A stretch of DNA of 64,000 bases from Prevotella sp. 885 (GTDB lineage: Bacteria; Bacteroidota; Bacteroidia; Bacteroidales; Bacteroidaceae): positions 62,001-126,000 of the forward strand of contig NZ_NOVE01000002.1 of NCBI RefSeq assembly GCF_002265625.1. The letters run 5' to 3'. Both the position numbers and the translations under genes were made by a program. Positions 47,049 through 56,494 of this stretch are shown here, one piece after another. The notes below the pieces were generated by a model. That model was given only the letters and a program-made list of their open reading frames with translations. It did not search any database and was not told the origin of the DNA. How positions within the stretch are numbered: position 1 is the first letter of the stretch; every line of letters begins with the position of its first letter.

Positions 47049-49937
47049 TTAGAGAGTCTGCTTCACCTCAATCTCGGTGAAGGTCTCGAGGATATCACCC
47101 TGCTGGATGTCGTTGAAGTTGACGAGAGAGATACCGCACTCGAAGTTGGCGGCCACCTCCTTCACGTCGTCCTTGTAACGCTTCAGGGCTGCAATCTCCG
47201 CTGTGTGAACGACGATACCGTCGCGAACCACACGAGCCTTGTCCGAACGGTGAACCTTGCCCTCGGTGACGTACGCACCGGCAACAGTGCCGACCTTCGA
47301 GATCTTGTAGACCTCGCGTACCTCCACCTGACCGGTAATTACTTCCTTCTTAACCTTGTCGAGCATACCGATCATGGCAGACTTAACGTCGTCGATGGCG
47401 TCGTAGATGACAGAGTAAGTGTTGATCTCCACGCCTTCCTGCTCAGCCAGCTTGCGTGCGGCAGCCGAAGGACGAACCTGGAAGCCCACGATGATGGCGT
47501 CGGAAGCGTCGGCGAGCGTTACGTCGCTCTCCGAAATCTGACCCACTGCCTTGTAGATGACGTCCACCTTGATCTTCTCCGTAGACATCTTGATGAACGA
47601 ATCGGAGAGAGCCTCGATACTACCGTCGGTGTCACCCTTGACGATGATGTTAAGCTCCTTGAACGATCCGAGAGCGATACGGTGTGAGATGTCAGACAGC
47701 GTAAGACGCTTCTGGGTACGCAGACCCTGCTCGCGCTGGAGCTGCAGACGCTTGTTGGCGATGTCGCGTGCCTCCTGCTCGGTCTCGAGCACGTGGAACG
47801 AGTCACCGGCTGTCGGTGCTCCGTTGAGGCCGAGGATGATGGCAGGCTCTGCGGGTCTTGCGCTCTCGATGCGCTGGTTACGCTCGTTGAACATGGCCTT
47901 GATACGGCCCCATGATGTTCCGGCGATAAGGTTGTCGCCTACGCGCAGCGTACCGTTGCTTACGAGCACCGTAGATACGTAGCCGCGACCCTTGTCGAGT
48001 GACGACTCGATGATTGATCCCGTAGCCTTACGGTTGGGGTTGGCCTTGAGGTCGAGCATTTCAGCCTCGAGCAATACCTTCTCAAGCAGCTCGCTGATGC
48101 CCACGCCCTTCTTGGCGCTGATCTCCTGACACTGATACTTGCCGCCCCATTCCTCCACGAGGAGGTTCATGCCGGCGAGTTCCTCGCGTACACGGTCGGC
48201 ATTGGCTCCCGGCTTGTCTATCTTGTTGATGGCGAACACCATCGGTACGTTGGCAGCCTGGGCGTGTGCGATGGCCTCCTTGGTGGTGGGCATCACGGCG
48301 TCGTCGGCAGCGATGATGATGATGGCGATATCCGTAACCTGAGCACCGCGGGCACGCATGGCGGTGAACGCCTCATGACCCGGAGTATCAAGGAACGTAA
48401 TCTTGCGTCCGTCCTCCAACTGTACGTTGTAGGCACCGATGTGCTGTGTGATGCCGCCCGCCTCACCGGCGATGACGTTGGTCTTGCGGATATAGTCGAG
48501 GAGTGATGTCTTACCATGGTCGACGTGTCCCATTACGGTAACGATCGGTGCACGCGGCACGAGGTCGTTCTCGTCGTCCTCCACCTCTGTGATGGCTTCC
48601 TGCACTTCTGCGCTGACGTATTCTGTCTTGAAGCCGAACTCCTCAGCCACGAGGTTGATGGTCTCGGCGTCGAGGCGCTGGTTGATTGACACCATGATGC
48701 CGACACTCATAAGTGTGCCGATAACCTGGTTTACAGACACGTTCATCATCGTAGCGAGCTCGGATACTGTCACGAACTCGGTGAGCTTCAGTGTCTTGCT
48801 CTCCTTCTTCTCCTCGCGACGCTCCTCATTCATCTTCTCCTGAGCAGCCTCACGTTTCTCCTTACGATACTTTGCGCCCTTCTTGTTCTGGCTCTGCTTG
48901 TTGGTAAGGCGTGCGAGCGTCTCCTTCACCTGACGTGCTACGTCCTCTTCGCTTACCTCAGCCGGCTTCTGCTGGCCGCGGTTACGGTTCTTCTTCTTGT
49001 TCTTTCCGCTTCCGCCGCCGTTACCTCCGGCGTTGGTGTTCTTTCCGCCCTGGTTTGCTCCGGGCTGGTTGGATGCAGCGTTGATGTCCACGCGCACCTT
49101 GTTGATGCGTTCGCGCTTCTTCTTGTTGTCGGCTCCGTTTCCGCCGCGCTGCTGCTGCGCCTTGTTCTCGCGCTCCTTGCGCTTCTCTTCCTTCGATTTC
49201 TTCTTGGGTCGGGTGCTCTGGTTGAGCGTAGAGAGGTCAATCTTTCCGAGGATGTTCACCTTCGGAGTGTTGATAATCTTCTTTTCGCTCTTGGTGGTGA
49301 AGAGCGTGGTTTCCGACTTCTGGTTGTCTGCCGGCTGCGTCGTAGCTGCTTCGGCGGCCGCTGCATTGTTTACAGACTTCGGCTCTTTGTTTTCTTGTTT
49401 GTTCTCTTGTTTCTGAACCACGGGCTTTTGATTTTGTATGTTTTCAGCTTTCTCTTTAGCTGTAGTTGTGGCAGCAGGAGCTGAGGCGCCCTGCACCGGT
49501 GCTTCTTTCTTTCTGTCGCCTTCCGACGGCTTCTGACTGACGGCAGCAGTCTTTGCCTGAGGCTTGGCGTGAGTCTCAGGCTTGTCGGTCTTGGGGGATG
49601 ATTTCTGTGCGGCTGGTTTGCGTCCTATGCTGTCAAGGTCGATCTTTCCCAGCGGCTTGTATTGCTGCGGGGTGGACGAAGAGTGACTCTTCTCGGCACG
49701 GCTTTCGTCCTTGCCTTTCTTCTCCTTCGGCTTCTTCTGCAAGAGCTTCTCGGCCTGATTGCGCACCTCCTTGTCCTGCTGGAACGCTCCGACCAGTGCG
49801 TCGTACTGTGCGTCGGTCAGCTTGAAGCTCGGCTCCGCCTTCACTTCTCCCAGTTCGCTTCTCTTTTCGAGGAACTCCACTGCCGTCTGGAGTCCGATGT
49901 TCAACTCTCGTAATGCTTTGTTTAACCTGATGCTCAT
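47049..49937 (-). CDS. infB: Translation initiation factor IF-2
   Basis: GTPase that brings initiator tRNA to the ribosome. 962 residues. A long disordered N-terminal half (Lys/Gln/Glu, Gly/Asn-rich '[25 protein letters not shown]') follows the small IF2-N domain. Then come the second IF2-N ('[23 protein letters not shown]') and the G domain: '[12 protein letters not shown]' (about residue 468), '[15 protein letters not shown]', 'NKIDKPGAN'. The C-terminal domains end '[16 protein letters not shown]'. Last gene of the operon. Confidence 0.98.
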   Translation of the reverse strand: MSIRLNKALRELNIGLQTAVEFLEKRSELGEVKAEPSFKLTDAQYDALVGAFQQDKEVRNQAEKLLQKKPKEKKGKDESRAEKSHSSSTPQQYKPLGKIDLDSIGRKPAAQKSSPKTDKPETHAKPQAKTAAVSQKPSEGDRKKEAPVQGASAPAATTTAKEKAENIQNQKPVVQKQENKQENKEPKSVNNAAAAEAATTQPADNQKSETTLFTTKSEKKIINTPKVNILGKIDLSTLNQSTRPKKKSKEEKRKERENKAQQQRGGNGADNKKKRERINKVRVDINAASNQPGANQGGKNTNAGGNGGGSGKNKKKNRNRGQQKPAEVSEEDVARQVKETLARLTNKQSQNKKGAKYRKEKREAAQEKMNEERREEKKESKTLKLTEFVTVSELATMMNVSVNQVIGTLMSVGIMVSINQRLDAETINLVAEEFGFKTEYVSAEVQEAITEVEDDENDLVPRAPIVTVMGHVDHGKTSLLDYIRKTNVIAGEAGGITQHIGAYNVQLEDGRKITFLDTPGHEAFTAMRARGAQVTDIAIIIIAADDAVMPTTKEAIAHAQAANVPMVFAINKIDKPGANADRVREELAGMNLLVEEWGGKYQCQEISAKKGVGISELLEKVLLEAEMLDLKANPNRKATGSIIESSLDKGRGYVSTVLVSNGTLRVGDNLIAGTSWGRIKAMFNERNQRIESARPAEPAIILGLNGAPTAGDSFHVLETEQEARDIANKRLQLQREQGLRTQKRLTLSDISHRIALGSFKELNIIVKGDTDGSIEALSDSFIKMSTEKIKVDVIYKAVGQISESDVTLADASDAIIVGFQVRPSAAARKLAEQEGVEINTYSVIYDAIDDVKSAMIGMLDKVKKEVITGQVEVREVYKISKVGTVAGAYVTEGKVHRSDKARVVRDGIVVHTAEIAALKRYKDDVKEVAANFECGISLVNFNDIQQGDILETFTEIEVKQTL

Positions 49938-50112
49938 GTTTTGTCGTTTTAAAAGTAAAAGAGTAAAGAAGTAAAAGAGTAAAACGTCTGTCTATTCTTG
50001 CCTGCCGCATTCCATGGCTGGCGTTACTTCTAAACGTCTTTTCTTTTGCTTTAATAATAATTATCTGTTAGTGTAGGGAGGCGGCTTCCGCACGTCTCCT
50101 TATGATACCCGC

Positions 50113-50154
50113 TAAGGGAGCTTCAAAAAACAGCTTGTTTTTGAGACTCCCTTA
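50113..50154 (-). promoter_or_regulatory. Hairpin between nusA and infB
   Basis: TAAGGGAG-ct-TCAAAAA / TTTTTGA-ga-CTCCCTTA, two stems of 8 and 7 bp around a small internal loop. There is no T-run after it on the minus strand, so it is more likely a processing or stability element than a terminator. The rest of the 234-bp gap has a GTAAAAGA-type repeat (49945-49985). Confidence 0.45.
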
Positions 50155-50171
50155 TCTTGCTGTGCCGATTC

Positions 50172-51428
50172 TTATTCGAACTCGGCGCGCAGCACCTTGA
50201 GCACGTTGTCGACGGTCTCTTCCTCGAGGTCTGCTTTCTCAACGAGCATGTCGCGGGGAGCTCCGAGCACTGCCTTGGCGGTGTCCAGTCCGATGCCCTT
50301 GATGGCGTCGATAACCCACTGGTCTATCTCGTCAGAGAACTCGTCGAGGTAGATGTCCTCGTCAGCCTCCTCTTCGCTTACCTCACGGAAAACGTCGATG
50401 GTATACTCGGTGAGCATTGACGCGAGCTTGATGTTCATACCGCCGCGTCCGATGGCGAGGCTCACTTCCTCCGGCTTGAGGTATACCTCTGCCTTGTGGT
50501 TCTCCTCGTCCACCTTGATGGTGGAAACCTTGGCGGGTGCAAGTGCGCGCTGGATGAACAGCTTGGTGTTGCCGGTGTAGTTGATTACGTCGATGTTCTC
50601 GTTGCAAAGCTCACGGACGATGCCGTGAACGCGGCTACCCTTCACGCCGACGCATGCTCCGACGGGGTCGATGCGGTCGTCGAAGCTCTCCACTGCTATC
50701 TTGGCGCGCTCTCCCGGCATACGTGCTATGCGGCGGATGGCGATGACGCCGTCGTTGATTTCGGGCACCTCAGCCTCGAGCAGACGCTGCAGGAAGGTAG
50801 AGCTGGTACGTGAGAGGATAATCTTCGGGTTGTTGTTGTCGTTGGTGACGCGCTCTATGACGGCGCGGATGGTTTCGCCCTTACGATATACGTCGCCCGG
50901 AATCTGCTCTGCCTTGGGGAGAATCAGCTCGTTGTTCTCGTCGTCCACTACGAGCACCTCGCGCTTCCACACCTGATAAACCTCGGCTGCGATAACCTGT
51001 CCCACGCGGTCCTTATACTTGTTGTAGAGCGAGTCGTGCTCCAGTTCAAGAATCTTGGAAGCGAGAGTCTGACGGAGGTTAAGGATGGCACGGCGTCCGA
51101 ACTTGGCGAATTCCACCTTCTCAGACACGTCCTCGCCGACCTCATAGTCCGCCTCAATCTTGCGTGCCTCTTTCAGCGAAATCTGCTTGTTCTCGTCCTC
51201 CACCTCTCCGTCTGCCACAACCACGCGGTTGCGATAGATCTCGAAGTCGCCCTTGTCGGGATTCACGATCACGTCGAAGTTTTCGTCACTGCCGAATATC
51301 TTTGCCAGAACGTTGCGGAAGCTTTCCTCCAGAACGCTCACGAGTGTCGTGCGGTCGATGTTCTTGGTTTCCTTGAACTCCTTGAAGGAGTCGAACATGC
51401 TGACTGTCTCGTCTTTTTTTGCTGCCAT
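50172..51428 (-). CDS. nusA: Transcription termination/antitermination factor NusA
   Basis: 418 residues. N-terminal RNA-polymerase-binding domain, S1 domain ('DRVGQVIAAEVYQVWKREVLVVDDENNELILPKAEQIPGDVYRKG'), then two KH domains ('KIAVESFDDRIDPVGACVGVKGSRVHGIVRELCNENIDVI', 'SLAIGRGGMNIKLASMLTEYTIDV'), and a short acidic C-terminus with one helix-hairpin segment. It lacks the two full acidic repeats of E. coli NusA. Between rimP and infB, 3 bp after rimP. Confidence 0.97.
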   Translation of the reverse strand: MAAKKDETVSMFDSFKEFKETKNIDRTTLVSVLEESFRNVLAKIFGSDENFDVIVNPDKGDFEIYRNRVVVADGEVEDENKQISLKEARKIEADYEVGEDVSEKVEFAKFGRRAILNLRQTLASKILELEHDSLYNKYKDRVGQVIAAEVYQVWKREVLVVDDENNELILPKAEQIPGDVYRKGETIRAVIERVTNDNNNPKIILSRTSSTFLQRLLEAEVPEINDGVIAIRRIARMPGERAKIAVESFDDRIDPVGACVGVKGSRVHGIVRELCNENIDVINYTGNTKLFIQRALAPAKVSTIKVDEENHKAEVYLKPEEVSLAIGRGGMNIKLASMLTEYTIDVFREVSEEEADEDIYLDEFSDEIDQWVIDAIKGIGLDTAKAVLGAPRDMLVEKADLEEETVDNVLKVLRAEFE

Positions 51429-51431
51429 AGC

Positions 51432-51899
51432 TTATTTGAAATTTATTAAGTATTTTGTATATTTCACTGTGTCCATCTGGAAGGTGCGGTCCACGCTGAC
51501 GAGCTGCGGTCTCTTCTTGCCTTCCACTTTCTGCTTCTCCTCCACGGTCACCGTGAAGTCGCCACCGTCGACGCTCTTTAGAACGCCCTTGTATTTCTTT
51601 CCGTCGGCGTCGAGCACCTCGACGTCCTTACCTACGAAGCAGTGGTATTGCTGCGGCACCTTAAAGGGCTGTCCCAGTCCGGCGGATCCTACTTCCAGTT
51701 CGTAGTCTTCCTCGTCGCGGCTGAGGTGGTCTTCGATGTAACGGCTCAGGGCAACGCAGTCTTCAATCCACACTCCGTCAGCGTGGTCTATCTCTACTAC
51801 GATGCGGTCGTCGGGGCTTATCTCGATGTCAACAAGGAAATACTCCTTGCCGTCAAGCCACTCTTCAACAATACTTCTTACGGTGTCTTTACTTATCAT
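51432..51899 (-). CDS. rimP: Ribosome maturation factor RimP
   Basis: 155 residues: 'DIEISPDDRIVVEIDHADGVWIEDCVALSRYIEDHLSRDEEDYELEVGSAGLGQPFKVPQQYHCFVGKDVEVL' is the standard RimP core. It assists 30S assembly. First gene of the rimP-nusA-infB operon. Its leader holds a terminator-like hairpin. Confidence 0.95.
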   Translation of the reverse strand: MISKDTVRSIVEEWLDGKEYFLVDIEISPDDRIVVEIDHADGVWIEDCVALSRYIEDHLSRDEEDYELEVGSAGLGQPFKVPQQYHCFVGKDVEVLDADGKKYKGVLKSVDGGDFTVTVEEKQKVEGKKRPQLVSVDRTFQMDTVKYTKYLINFK

Positions 51900-51920
51900 A
51901 CATTATTTATTAGAATAAAA

Positions 51921-51949
51921 AATGAGGAGCTCTCTCGGAGCCCCTCATT
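51921..51949 (-). promoter_or_regulatory. Terminator-like hairpin in the rimP leader (possible attenuator)
   Basis: On the minus strand AATGAGG-G-GCTC / GAGC-TCCTCATT pairs over 12 positions with one mismatch and a 5-nt loop, followed by TTTTTTATTC. It lies between the operon's -7 box and the rimP ATG, so transcripts must pass it. It may also end the BspA-like transcript coming from upstream. Confidence 0.65.
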
Positions 51950-51962
51950 CCACTGAACGATG

Positions 51963-51970
51963 CAAAGTTA
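51963..51970 (-). promoter_or_regulatory. rimP-nusA-infB promoter -7 box
   Basis: TAACTTTG followed by CATCG on the minus strand, with TTGC 19 nt upstream as a weak -33. Confidence 0.6.
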
Positions 51971-52085
51971 CGAATTTTTCGCAACGTAGGCAAGCGTTTG
52001 CCTGTATTTTCTGTGCTGTTTGGTCTGTTTCTGTACTTTCATAGCCAAGTTTGGACCATTTATGCCATGCTTGACAAAACAAACT

Positions 52086-54202
52086 TTACTTCATGAGCAC
52101 CTTTGTTGTCCTGTTGCCACGCTTCATGATGTTTATGCCCTTTTGTGGCGCATTCAGGCGACGACCACCCATGTCGTAGTATTCTGCAGAGATGTTGTCC
52201 GTTGCCGAAACTGCATCAATACCGGTTGATGCTTTATATGTGAAATAGCCTGTGGTATAGTTCGCCATCTCCTTACCCACCTTGTTTTCGTCATAAGGCA
52301 CAGCGCCCACAAGTTTCTTGCATTCCCCAAACATACTTCTATCCTCTAAACAAGCGGTAGTCACAAACTTATCGCTTGCATAGATAATAGCGAGGTTGCT
52401 ACAAGCATAGAACATAGCACTCATATCCGTCACGTTCTGTGTGTTGAAATTTGATAAATCAAGGGAGGTGAGGTTGCTACATTGGAACATACAATAAATA
52501 TCCGTCACATTCTGTGTGTTGAAATTAGATACATCAAGGGAAGTGAGGTTGCTACATCCACTGAACATAAAACCCATATTCGTCACGTTCTGTGTGTTGA
52601 AATTAGATACATCAAGGGAGGTGAGGCTCGTACAAGTATAGAACATACCACCCATATCCATTACGTTCTTTGTGTCGAATTTTGAGACATCAAGGGAGGT
52701 GAGACTCTCACAACTACTGAACATACTACGCATATCAGTTACGTTCTGTGTGTCGAATTTTGAGACATCAAGAGAGGTGAGGTTGCCACATTCATAGAAC
52801 ATAAGACGCATATCCGTCACGTTCTTTGTGTCGAATTTTGAGACATCAAGGGATGTGAGGTTGCTACATTCATTGAACATAGCAGACATATCCGTCACGT
52901 TCTGTGTGTTGAAATTAGATACATCAAGGGATGTGAGGTTCTCACAATTACTGAACATAAAACGCATATCAGTAATGTTCTTTGTGTCGAATTTTGAGAC
53001 ATCAAGAGAGGTGAGGTTTCTACAAGCTCTGAACATAAAACTCATATCAGTAACGTTTTTTGTGTCGAATTTTGAGACATCAAGAGAGGTGAGGGTCTCA
53101 CAATTACTGAACATAAAACGCATATCAGTCACATTCTTTGTATCGAAGTTAGAGACATCAAGAGAAGTGAGATTTTCACAACCAGAGAACATTTCAGACA
53201 TATTCGTTACTTTTTCAGTGTTGAACTTAGAGACATCAAGTGAGGTAAGAGCAATACTGTTAGTAAACATGGCTTGCATATTCGTCACATTATTAGTGTC
53301 AAAATTAGAGAGATCTAGTGAGGAAAGGGCTGTGCATACAGCAAACATTCCACCCATATCCGTCACATTATGCGTTTTGAAAGCAGAGAGATCAAGCGAA
53401 GTGAGAGCGGTGCAAACATTAAACATTCCTCTCATATTTGTCACATTTCTCGTGTCGAAGTTAGAAAGATCAAGTGAAGTGAGTTTTTGACATTGTGCAA
53501 ACATAAAACTCATGTCTGTCACATTTCTGGTATCAAACTTAGAGACATCGAGTGAGGTGAGGTTGCTACAACCATAAAACATATAAAGCATATAAGTCAC
53601 ATTCCTGGTATCAAGCTTAGAGACATCGAGTGAGGTGAGGTTGTTACAACCATAAAACATATTAGCCATATTAGTCACATTCCTGGTATCAAAATTAGAG
53701 ACATTAAGGGAAGTGAGCTTATTACAGGCAATAAACATGTTCGTCATGTCCGTCACATTTTTGTTTTAAAATTAGAAAGATCGAGTGAGGTTAGGCTCAG
53801 ACAATTACTGAACATGGAGTTCATGTTCGTCACTTTCTCGGTGTTAAGATATTCGAGTCCCTCGATAGTTGTTAAATCTTTGCATGCAAAGAACCATGCA
53901 TAACAATTCGTTGGACGAGCATTGGCGAAAGAGGGATCGAAGACAACTTTCGTAATGTTGTTTTTATTATACTCGGTACCGTCTCCATCATACCAAGCGG
54001 GAAAAGTTTTGTCCTCATTCATTGAGAACGCTCCTGCGGGTTTATTTGCATCGTGTTTGAAGGTCAGCGTTCCTGCTGCATTATCTAACACGGCATACGA
54101 CTCTGTCGTTTGAGCGAACATGTTGCTACTCCATACGGGTAGACAGACAACAATCGCAAGCAGAAGGCGAGCAATTGGGAGAAGTAAAAGTTTCGTTTTC
54201 AT
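52086..54202 (-). pseudogene. BspA-like surface protein gene, frame broken by one base
   Basis: Two overlapping frames together make one BspA-like protein of about 705 residues. The first (54202-53753, 149 aa) has the signal peptide and start of the repeat region and ends '...NFKTKM'. The second (53756-52086, 556 aa) continues with about 20 repeats of 'SLDVSKFDTKNVTDMSFMFxxCxNLT' and ends with the tail 'YYDMGGRRLNAPQKGINIMKRGNRTTKVLMK'. At the junction the repeat needs AAAAAA but has AAAAA (T5 on the plus strand, 53758-53762), a one-base loss. It may be a true pseudogene, a slipping tract or a sequencing error. The repeats are the DUF285/LRR-like type of surface proteins. The DNA is AT-rich. 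Confidence 0.85.
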
Positions 54203-54293
54203 AATCGTTTAGTTTTTTAATTAATAGTTTTGTGTTATGCGAAGCTTTTTATACTTGCACCTCACTTGTGTAATAACGTATAGGTTAACATCG

Positions 54294-54301
54294 CAAAGAT
54301 A
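54294..54301 (-). promoter_or_regulatory. Promoter -7 box of the BspA-like gene
   Basis: TATCTTTG followed by CGATG on the minus strand, 92 bp before the ATG. The -33 position (GTTG, 19 nt away) falls in the nearest palindrome. Confidence 0.6.
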
Positions 54302-54307
54302 ACGTTT

Positions 54308-54413
54308 TTTTAGGATAATTCAACCTAAAAGTTGCCGGATTTAGAAAGTTTTAGGTTAAATCAACCTAAAACTTGTTAGATTGGATGTGTTTTAGGTTGA
54401 TTTAACCTAAAAC
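54308..54413. promoter_or_regulatory. Three palindromes 41 bp apart (operator-like)
   Basis: Consensus GTTTTAGGTT-N5-AACCTAAAAC. Copies: 54308-54330 (9-bp arms, one mismatch), 54347-54373 (11-bp perfect arms) and 54389-54413 (10-bp perfect arms). Centres are 54319, 54360 and 54401, exactly 41 bp apart each time, about four helix turns. The nearest covers the -33 region of the promoter at 54294. The remainder of the 302-bp gap holds a terminator. Confidence 0.75.
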
Positions 54414-54448
54414 TTTTTCCTTGCCGAAGCATCACTGTGCCAACAAAA

Positions 54449-54490
54449 GCCGCATAACTCGGATTGACTGACAGTCCGAAGTTATGCGGC
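54449..54490 (-). terminator. Terminator after the 137-aa membrane protein gene
   Basis: GCCGCATAACT-CGGA / TCCG-A-AGTTATGCGGC, 15 bp with one bulge, followed by TTTTGT on the minus strand, 16 bp after the stop. Confidence 0.8.
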
Positions 54491-54505
54491 AACATTATAT
54501 TATTC

Positions 54506-54919
54506 TCATTTTCTCTTCAATTGTCTCAGCATTCCCTTCAATGGCTCGATGAATCTTGCTATTGTGCATATTGCAAGGTACAGTAACAGTATGTAGCTTA
54601 TACCTTGATGAAAGTACCAACATGTAGCGAGACCCAGAACAGCTATTGCTACGTCAATCATGTATTCGTTATTGCTGTTGCATATCGCATTGCCAAGGAC
54701 TCTGATGCCATTCTCCTTATATAACCTTCTGGATCGCTTAAATGCTTTAATCGCCCAAACTATCGTGATTATGAGATCGATAAGGCATACTATGAAGAGT
54801 TCGAACTCAAGCTCTTCTGGCCAACCGTAAATAATGGGATCAAGAGCCGTGTCTAATGCTATAAATACCAAGAATCCCTTTATGATGATTCTATCTTTAA
54901 GACTTAATTCCATGTTCAT
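54506..54919 (-). CDS. Small membrane protein, 137 aa
   Basis: Not recognised. Four hydrophobic segments ('IIIKGFLVFIALDTALDPIIYG', 'FELFIVCLIDLIITIVWAI', 'YMIDVAIAVLGLATCWYFH', 'ISYILLLYLAICTIARFI') joined by short charged loops ('KAFKRSRRLYKENG') and a basic end ('MLRQLKRK'), so an inner-membrane protein. It lies about 100 bp after the small lipoprotein gene on the same strand and may share its transcript. Confidence 0.7.
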   Translation of the reverse strand: MNMELSLKDRIIIKGFLVFIALDTALDPIIYGWPEELEFELFIVCLIDLIITIVWAIKAFKRSRRLYKENGIRVLGNAICNSNNEYMIDVAIAVLGLATCWYFHQGISYILLLYLAICTIARFIEPLKGMLRQLKRK

Positions 54920-54952
54920 TTTATTTGCTTTTTTGTTGGTTTTAGGCTGAGT

Positions 54953-54973
54953 GGTACGGCTTCAAACCGTACC
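54953..54973. repeat. Small hairpin with a family 2-like flank
   Basis: GGTACGG-CTTCAAA-CCGTACC followed by TCCTACGTTAGCC. The flank resembles the outer end of family 2 (CCTCCTATGTTTGC). No T-run. Confidence 0.5.
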
Positions 54974-55018
54974 TCCTACGTTAGCCAATACTGTTGATTA
55001 TCTCTCACGCGTAGCCGA

Positions 55019-55201
55019 TTATATATGCGGCTCCACTGTCTTGCTGAATCTTGTCATGTCGCCGACCTGCTCAGTATGTCTTGTATGCTGCTGCTCCTCC
55101 CATACGTCTTCGTAGTCGTCCTTTGAGCAAGAGGTTGTCACGAGTGCTATAGCTGCGAAAATGCAGAATGACAATACATTTAATACTCTGTTCTTTCTCA
55201 T
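55019..55201 (-). CDS. Small lipoprotein, 60 aa
   Basis: Signal with lipobox 'LVTTSC' (Cys25), then an acidic stretch ('SKDDYEDVWEEQQ') and a short polar end, so a mature chain of only 36 residues. A TAATTTTG box lies 43 bp upstream. No known family recognised. Confidence 0.65.
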   Translation of the reverse strand: MRKNRVLNVLSFCIFAAIALVTTSCSKDDYEDVWEEQQHTRHTEQVGDMTRFSKTVEPHI

Positions 55202-55243
55202 AATGATCGGTATTTAATTGTTAGTTATTTGTTTTCTCTGCCG

Positions 55244-55251
55244 CAAAATTA
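55244..55251 (-). promoter_or_regulatory. Promoter -7 box of the small lipoprotein
   Basis: TAATTTTG followed by CGGCAG on the minus strand. Confidence 0.5.
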
Positions 55252-55463
55252 GTTCATCTGCAATGCGCAGCAAAACTTTTGTTGTTTCATGTTGTTTCAA
55301 GGATGAAAGATTTATTTTACAAGTGGATAAAACGTTGATAATAAAGCGGATAACACTTGTGGTAGATATGAATGAAAAACAAGCTTTTTGGTGGTGTGTG
55401 AAACAAATGTAACAATAGAATGCCGATTAGCTTACGTTTTCACAGCAGCCAAGGTAAACCGTA

Positions 55464-55887
55464 GGAGGCTATGGCGTCCCGCCGTAGCCCCGCAGCCTTC
55501 CATAGCATAATGCTATCTTATACTCGAGTACTGCAAGATTGGTGGTATATAGTATATGTTGCTTTGGTCAGCGCCGTGTCCCGAGGGGACACGTATCCAT
55601 CAGAAACCCACTGCAAGCTCCGAAGGAGCGCAGCTGTGGGATAATCGTCCGCTCACCCTCTCTTGGTTCCGCAAAGCGGGACCGACTACCATCCTCAACA
55701 TCATCGGGGATGCGTCAGTCCCCCTCCGGGGAACTATATGGGGTGGAAGTGTCGCACGTACCCACAGCTGCGCTGCTTCGCAGCTTGCAGTGGGTTTCAT
55801 AATATAGGTCCCGCTTTGCGGAACCAGCAGCTCATACTTGAGATCATGTCCGTGGGTGCGTGGCTACGGCGAGACGCCATAGCCTCC
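55464..55887 (+). repeat. Family 2 structured repeat, copy 2 (both ends present)
   Basis: Terminal inverted repeats at 55464-55489 and 55862-55887 match at 25 of 26 positions. Interior inverted repeats are interleaved: arm A 55604-55640 with A' 55761-55797 (37 nt, two differences), arm B 55664-55683 with B' 55807-55826 (20 nt, perfect), in the order A-B-A'-B'. Each arm can also fold locally (GCTCC-GAA-GGAGC, GCTGC-TTC-GCAGC). Short frames here are not genes. Confidence 0.9.
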
Positions 55888-55918
55888 TAAGTTTGTCCTG
55901 CAAGCTCATATATTGCTG

Positions 55919-55939
55919 TAATACGTAACTTTGTACCAC
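55919..55939. repeat. Second copy of the 21-bp unit
   Basis: Exact copy of 25963-25983, containing TAACTTTG. It lies between family 2 and family 1 at this site. Confidence 0.75.
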
Positions 55940-55984
55940 CAAGAAAAAGCTTAAAATTCCTGACTCTTCGGCGGTTCTGCTGAC

Positions 55985-56374
55985 ACAATATTTGCATTCC
56001 TAATGCTCAATACTATGAGTTCAGCGCACAACAAAATCTTCGGTGCGAAATTCTTGAGTTTTGAGCACTTGGGGACAATGCGTTTATACACAGTGAGTTA
56101 TGCGGTTCTCAGACGTAGCACTATGAAATCAGACTCTCAAAAGAGCCGTTTTTTGTTGCAATAGCGCCACTTTTACACTCCAATAGTGCCACTATTATCA
56201 TGCAATAGCGCCACTTTTACACTCTAATAGTGGCACTTTCACAGTGTAAAAGTGGCTCTATCGTTAAGTATGGTTGCTGTTTGTACGTCAAAACACCGTA
56301 AAAACAGTAATCCGGAACTCTAGAATCAATTTTTATTTTGTAACATGTTTTTACTCTTTAGACGATATTTGCAT
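55985..56374 (+). repeat. Family 1 structured repeat, copy C (390 bp)
   Basis: Same orientation and length as copy A. The core stem is CCACTTTTACACT / AGTGTAAAAGTGG, where copy B has ...ACAGTC / GACTGT..., a compensatory change. The 1.29 kb from 55202 to 56494 otherwise has no gene. Confidence 0.9.
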
Positions 56375-56380
56375 TTCGGA

Positions 56381-56433
56381 CATGAAGACATGTTTTTTAG
56401 ACAAGAAGACATGAAGAACATGTTTTTTTTAGT
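56381..56433. repeat. Imperfect tandem repeat before the 112-aa gene
   Basis: Two copies of ACATGAAGACATGTTTTTTA-like sequence separated by GACAAGA. No function can be seen. Confidence 0.5.
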
Positions 56434-56460
56434 TATGTTTTCCTGTCAAAGGAAAATTAT

Positions 56461-56468
56461 TATCTTTG
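56461..56468 (+). promoter_or_regulatory. Promoter -7 box of the 112-aa membrane protein
   Basis: TATCTTTG followed by TAAGC, 26 bp before the ATG. Confidence 0.6.
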
Positions 56469-56494
56469 TAAGCAAACTATAAATCACCGTTACT

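Noticed and set aside
52400..53760. DNA tandem repeat or CRISPR in the BspA-like region
   Set aside because: The ~69-bp period equals a 23-residue protein repeat in an open frame. It is a coding repeat.
55218..55412. 64-aa plus-strand frame after the small lipoprotein
   Set aside because: Overlaps the lipoprotein promoter region, has no promoter of its own and no recognisable features.
55539..55890. Several 66-87-aa frames in the family 2 repeat
   Set aside because: They lie in a palindromic structured repeat, overlap in several frames on both strands and resemble no protein.
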